64,000 bases of DNA from Sphaerolaimus hirsutus (lineage: Eukaryota > Nematoda > Chromadorea > Monhysterida > Sphaerolaimidae), in assembly GCA_964036195.1 (NCBI GenBank), contig OZ038459.1, positions 3,593,206-3,657,205 of the forward strand, in the 5' to 3' direction. The notes under the pieces were generated by a model. The model searched no databases, was not told where the DNA came from, and saw nothing but the letters and a program-made list of their open reading frames with translations. Positions 63,240-64,000 of the stretch are shown in pieces. The stretch's first letter is position 1; the number at the start of each line of letters is the position of its first letter. Made by a program: the position numbers and the translations under genes.

Positions 63240-64000
63240 GCGCCCCCAGAATTTTTACAAAATTTGTGCAAATGTTTTTTTTACAAAAAAAATCTGAATC
63301 TGCCATGCAAGGCCTGAAAATTGTTATCATTAGACCTAAATATGAAAAGCAGATGTAGTGACAAATTTTTCCATCACTTAAAAAAGTTGCATGCAGTAGG
63401 TATTGCTACCTAGTTGCAATTGTAAAGTTACAGTTATTGATAACAATAATTTGCATTTCAGTAGATGGACTACTGGGTGCATTTTTTAAATGTCATGCAA
63501 AGTGTCAATTGTCATGAAAAATGTAACTCAAGTGTCAATTGTCATTCAAAATGTCAAGTGTCATGTCAAATGTGACGTAAAGTGTCAATTGTCATACAAA
63601 ATATCAGGTGTCATGTCAAATGTCATGCAAAGTGGCAATTGTCATGAAAAATGTAACTTAAGTGTCAAATGTAAAGCAAAGTGTCAATTGTCATGAAAAA
63701 TGTAACTAAAGTGTCAATTGTCATTCAAAATGTCAAGTGTCATGTCAAATGTGAAGTAAAGTGTCAATTGTCATGACAAATCTCAATGTAAATTGTGTAT
63801 CCAAATCTTATCTTTTTGTAACCAAAAGTTATGTTTTGTATACAATTTGGATACAAAACATAAGATCAAAATACAAAACATAAAATTAGGTTTTATATGC
63901 AAAACATAAAATTAGGAAAACATAAAATTTGCTTGACTATTGCCACTTTACATCACATTTTTCATGACAATTGACACATTGCATGACATTTTACATGCTA
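63240..64000. mobile_element. hAT-like element of the CAGGGTTGG family, truncated by window end
   Basis: Matches the interior of 42,143-43,159: TGCATGCAGTAGGTATTG, AAGTTACAGTTATTGATAAC, AGATGGACTACTGG, then TGTCATGCAAAGTGTCAATT words and AAAACATAAGATC-like words. The left terminus is not clear; the right end is beyond the window. Confidence 0.65.

Overview
This is eukaryotic, almost certainly metazoan, nuclear DNA dominated by transposable elements. Host-like coding sequence is broken into exons by short introns (for example 81 bp), and acceptors such as TTTAG and TTTAAG are compatible with a nematode or another compact invertebrate. That assignment is an inference; nothing here fixes the species. 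No tRNA, rRNA, CRISPR array or bacterial operon was seen. || LAYOUT. 1-8.5 kb: a foldback repeat, a Ty3/gypsy gag-pol with one unbroken frame (1481-6886) but no recognisable LTRs, then a probable three-exon gene (7138-8092). 8.5-15.7 kb: nested small DNA transposons (TIR families and hAT-like elements with 8-bp target duplications) and a near-perfect 234-bp palindrome. 15,682-33,351: one giant LTR retrotransposon of 17.67 kb on the minus strand, with 2,649-bp LTRs and a CAAG target duplication. 33.4-59.5 kb: dense TIR/foldback/hAT-like elements, a diverged segmental duplication (about 41.5-43.7 and 57.2-58.6 kb), a C-type-lectin-like exon and a few orphan exon-like stretches. 59,459-59,658 is an N gap. 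60.1-61.3 kb: a spliced gene for a single-pass membrane protein, followed by 107-bp tandem repeats and many copies of a GTGCAC-centred palindrome. 63.2-64 kb: another copy of a hAT-like element, cut by the window end. || MAIN RESULT. The giant minus-strand element reads LTR, primer-binding site, Gag, hydrophobic segments, protease, RT, RNase H, integrase, then, where other elements carry env, about 4.3 kb of coding sequence for an Upf1/Mov10-like superfamily 1 helicase with an acidic, Ser/Arg-rich tail, then LTR. The Gag ATG and the helicase ATG are preceded by a related sequence (T4-5 CCGGT, about 10 nt, CTACTTTGA), suggesting matched expression signals, perhaps splice acceptors or promoters. 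The LTRs differ at only about six positions, so insertion is recent. Even so, pol has one frame break and the helicase two, each at or near a homopolymer or dinucleotide run. They could be assembly indels, real lesions or programmed frameshifts. || The other strong result is the catalogue of hAT-like elements with exact or near-exact 8-bp target duplications, including two unrelated families inserted at the same octamer in two copies of one segmental duplication. A paralogous empty site also shows that one family of CCGTATTT-ended elements duplicates TA.
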